Origin: an uncultured Prevotellaceae bacterium
GTDB lineage: Bacteria; Bacteroidota; Bacteroidia; Bacteroidales; Bacteroidaceae
DNA length: 64,000 nucleotides
Assembly: GCA_900316445.1 (NCBI GenBank)
Contig: ONCZ01000018.1
Location: 1 to 64,000 of the forward strand
Reading direction: 5' to 3'
Positions 62,801 to 64,000 of the stretch are shown in pieces. A program made the position numbers and the translations under genes. A model generated the notes under the pieces. That model ran no database searches and was not told the DNA's origin. It was given only the letters and a program-made list of their open reading frames with translations. The stretch's first letter is position 1. Every line of letters starts with the position of its first letter.

Positions 62801-62931
62801 AGCATGAAGGCGTCGTAGGGATTGGCCACGATGAGCACGTTGAAGATGCGGCGTGTCATCAGGTTCACGAACGACACATCCTTCAGATAGAATTTATTCC
62901 ACTCCTGTGGTATTTTATTAGCTTCTTCCAT
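59863..62931 (-). CDS. Receiver-like/PEP-synthase-like (PPDK_N) protein
   Basis: The 1022-residue protein has two response-regulator-like segments in its first 330 residues (NVLIVANPYDAFMLEDDGRI, QMILLVEDNIRFYSSVLPN and LGVISDTRFPM). A PEP/pyruvate-dikinase ATP-grasp domain follows (GEGSLGGKGRGLAFLDNII, SPIAVRSSSLLEDSHYQPFA, GELYLLQVRPIVDSK). The phosphohistidine swivelling domain and PEP-binding barrel of true PEP synthase are absent. It is often annotated as PEP synthase in Bacteroidetes, but its reaction is unknown. A repeat at 60505-60540 adds residues near KEEGGMRNENTPG. Confidence 0.85.
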   Translation of the reverse strand: MEEANKIPQEWNKFYLKDVSFVNLMTRRIFNVLIVANPYDAFMLEDDGRIDEKIFDEYMELGMRYPPSFTQVSTTEEANAVLKTTDIDLVICMPGTADNDAFAVAREVKAAHPDIPCVVLTPFSHGITKRIENEDMTVFDYVFCWLGNTNLIMSIIKLLEDKMNIEHDINEAGVQMILLVEDNIRFYSSVLPNLYNYILAQSKRFSTEALNPHAAAQRKRGRPKVVLATNYEEAMAIYEKYHENTLGVISDTRFPMHITQGRLSHVEEGDPEAGLKLLREIRRRDEYVPLILDSKETVNREKAKAEGFHFIDKNSTTMNLDLHRLMEEHMGFGDFIFRDPVTKEEIARVSSLKELQDNIFKIPADSLGRHIRRNHMSRWLCARAIFPVSAFLKHVTWHKLQDVDAHRQIIFDAIVQYRRMKNIGVVAVFDRLKFDAYSHFARIGEGSLGGKGRGLAFLDNIIKRHPELNQYENAQVSIPKTVVLCTDFFDEFMEKNNLYPIALSDAPNEEILQHFMRAQLPDSLIADFFTFFEAVKSPIAVRSSSLLEDSHYQPFAGIYSTYMIPYLDDKYEMLRMLACAIKGVYASVYYKDSKAYMLATQNVIDQEKMAVILQEVVGKRYGDLYYPSFSGVLRSLNYYPIGEETAEEGIASLAVGLGKYIVDGGQTLRVSPYHPTQVLQTSEMETALRDTQTRFYALDMSHVGDDFQVDDGFNIKKLRVKQADADGSLNYIASTFDPIDQVIRDGIYEGGRKVITFCGVLQQGVFPLPELLQMAQKLGSEEMRRPVEIEFACNLYDSRKEEGGMRNENTPGSPVYGELYLLQVRPIVDSKQVLDEDLQQIADEACLLRSSNSLGHGISEDVQDVVYVKTDENFTAANNPTIAYHIERINQKFLDANSSYVLVGPGRWGSSDPWLGIPVKWPHISAARVIVETALKNYHVDPSQGTHFFQNLTSFGVGYFTINTEAGEGIFQKALLDAMPAIEETEYVRHVRFERPMKIMMDGKKQQGVVLLPKNNQEDGAE
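60505..60540. repeat. In-frame CTCATTCCTCATTCCTCC repeat in the PEP-synthase-like gene
   Basis: Imperfect 7-bp words (ctcattc, ctcattc, ctccttc, ctctttc, ctcgaat) encode SRKEEGGMRNEN on the minus strand. The core is shared with 2913-2959 and 48516-48551. Confidence 0.8.
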
Positions 62932-62940
62932 AATTGCCTA

Positions 62941-62948
62941 CAAAAGTA
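62941..62948 (-). promoter_or_regulatory. Promoter -7 box for the PEP-synthase-like gene
   Basis: TACTTTTG on the minus strand ends 10 bases before the ATG at 62931, implying a very short or absent leader. Confidence 0.55.
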
Positions 62949-62955
62949 CAAAAAA

Positions 62956-62986
62956 ACTATAAACTATAAACCATAAACCATAAACT
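62956..62986. repeat. ACTATAAACCATAAACC tandem words
   Basis: Four imperfect copies (actataa, actataaa, ccataaa, ccataaa) lie between the divergent promoters. It is the same family as the arms at 57991-58102. Confidence 0.65.
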
Positions 62987-63011
62987 TTTTCAAGTTTTAG
63001 CCTTTTTTTCG

Positions 63012-63020
63012 TAACTTTGC
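63012..63020 (+). promoter_or_regulatory. Promoter -7 box for the GH43 gene
   Basis: TAACTTTGC, 32 bp before the ATG at 63052. Confidence 0.7.
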
Positions 63021-63051
63021 AGGCAGAAATCACTCTAAACGACAAACGGAA

Positions 63052-64000
63052 ATGAAAACCAAAACGCTTACAACAGCCCTCGCAGCCGCCTGCTGCGCCC
63101 TGCTGACGCTCTCCTGCGCCCAGCAGAAAAAACTGTCAACTGTCAACGCTCAACTGTCCACTCCCGGCAACCCCTACCTGCCGCTGTGGGAGCATATTCC
63201 CGACGGCGAGCCCTACGTGTTCGACGATCCCGACAACCCAGGCAAGCAGCGCGTCTATATCTATGGTTCGCACGACGATCTTGTAACAGCCTACTGCGGA
63301 CGTGACCAGGTGGTGTGGTCTGCCCCTGTGGAAGACCTCAGCCAGTGGCGCTACGACGGAGAGATCCTCGTGGTCAACAAGAACGCCAAGGGCGAGCCCT
63401 TCGACTCTGCCGGCACCGCCGATGTGCTCTATGCACCGGATGTCACGCTGATGACCGACTCGACGGGCAAGAAGACCTACTACCTCTTCCCCAACGACCA
63501 GACAGGCTATCGCAACGGTCTCATCGCCAAGAGCGACCGTCCCGACGGTCCCTTCGAGGTATGCAACTGGAAAGACGACAATCCCAACCAGGTGACGGGC
63601 ATCTATGGCTTCGACCCTGCCGTCTTCGTCGATGACGACGGTCGCGTCTATGGCTACTGGGGCTTCGAGCACTCGATGGCCGCTGAGATCGATCCCGCCA
63701 CGATGTGTACTGTCAAGCCCGGTACAAAGGTGGTCGACGGTATGATCTCCGGCCGTAACGAACCTGGCATCTTCAGCTTCTTCGAGGCATCGAGCATCCG
63801 TAAGATCAAAGATAAATATGTGTTCATCTACAGCCGCTTCACCAAAGATGGCGAGTTCGGGCTGCCCGTATCCAACTACACCCTCGCCTACTGCTACAGC
63901 GACCAGCCATTAGGGCCTTGGACCTACGGCGGCACCATCATCGACGGACGCGGACGTGAGATCAACGAACAGGGCGACACCATCGCCTCTGCCACACCCG
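63052..64000 (+). CDS. Glycoside hydrolase family 43-like lipoprotein (partial)
   Basis: The frame is open to the right edge, 316 codons. A lipoprotein signal (LLTLSC, lipid-bearing Cys at 22) is followed by a five-bladed propeller start, EPYVFDDPDNPGKQRVYIYG, then VLYAPDVTLMTDSTGK and IYGFDPAVFVDDDGRVYGYW. These carry the conserved Asp residues of GH43 arabinofuranosidase/xylosidase-type enzymes. It probably acts on plant hemicellulose at the cell surface. Between the lipobox and the domain, residues LSTVNAQLST are encoded by a tandem repeat at 63131-63163. Confidence 0.88.
   Translation, partial: MKTKTLTTALAAACCALLTLSCAQQKKLSTVNAQLSTPGNPYLPLWEHIPDGEPYVFDDPDNPGKQRVYIYGSHDDLVTAYCGRDQVVWSAPVEDLSQWRYDGEILVVNKNAKGEPFDSAGTADVLYAPDVTLMTDSTGKKTYYLFPNDQTGYRNGLIAKSDRPDGPFEVCNWKDDNPNQVTGIYGFDPAVFVDDDGRVYGYWGFEHSMAAEIDPATMCTVKPGTKVVDGMISGRNEPGIFSFFEASSIRKIKDKYVFIYSRFTKDGEFGLPVSNYTLAYCYSDQPLGPWTYGGTIIDGRGREINEQGDTIASATP
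63131..63163. repeat. In-frame CTGTCAACTGTCAAC repeat after the GH43 lipobox
   Basis: Four imperfect words (aactgtc, aactgtc, aacgctc, aactgtcc) encode LSTVNAQLST in the tether region of the lipoprotein. Confidence 0.75.

Overview
The window looks like chromosomal DNA from a Bacteroidales bacterium, most likely Prevotellaceae. Most genes are preceded by the Bacteroidetes -7 promoter box (TAnnTTTGC) and lack Shine-Dalgarno sequences. Other markers are a type IX secretion translocon (SprA) beside ruvA, an Oar-like TonB receptor, an HU-HIG protein, the block hpt-adk-obgE-pgeF, and glyS next to an FKBP lipoprotein. Nearly all genes are core metabolism, envelope or signalling. I saw no insertion sequence, prophage, CRISPR array or rRNA, and one tRNA, tRNA-Val(CAC).

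Layout. 0.2-4.9 kb: a partner-switch signalling cluster (STAS protein, two Cache/SpoIIE phosphatases, one fused to an RsbW-like kinase) with a broken outer-membrane gene inside it. 5.0-13.3 kb: sprA and ruvA. 13.5-15.1 kb: a small two-gene operon and an 850 bp non-coding stretch with a 22-bp periodic dyad array and a nested hairpin transcript. 15.1-18.3 kb: two secreted proteins, ddh and purN. 18.3-24.6 kb: a glycine-cleavage operon, lplA-gcvT-gcvH-gcvPA-gcvPB-lpdA. 24.8-33.1 kb: a secreted esterase, panE with an in-frame amber codon, dxs, trkA-trkH and manA. 33.2-37.3 kb: an ATPase + DUF4435 (TOPRIM-like) pair resembling PARIS/OLD defence modules, an FKBP lipoprotein and glyS. 37.4-43.1 kb: an ATPase, an HU-HIG protein, a second copy of the dyad array, the tRNA, and a TonB receptor with a damaged 5' end. 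43.2-49.2 kb: pgeF, obgE, adk, hpt, nnr and a DUF4831 protein. 49.2-50.3 kb: a second partner-switch operon. 50.5-57.8 kb: fba with an internal deletion, then a LytS/LytT two-component system co-oriented with a TolC/MacA/ABC tripartite efflux system. 58.1-64 kb: an aquaporin, an alpha/beta-hydrolase/HAD fusion, a receiver/PEP-synthase-like protein and the start of a GH43 lipoprotein.

The most unusual theme is a class of short elements built from imperfect 7-10 bp tandem words. Several have a second arm in inverted orientation (35-bp perfect arms at 57991-58102). At least ten sequence families occur. They lie between genes and also in frame inside genes: three times in lpdA, once each in dxs, a SpoIIE phosphatase, the PEP-synthase-like protein and GH43, and twice in the DUF4831 gene. 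In two genes one arm encodes the hydrophobic core of the signal peptide while the other lies upstream of the start codon.

The second theme is a pair of homologous arrays, each with four TTGAC-GTCAA dyads at 22, 22 and 22.5 bp spacing. Four genes (an outer-membrane protein, panE, the TonB receptor and fba) carry stops or frameshifting deletions. These should be checked against reads before being treated as biology.
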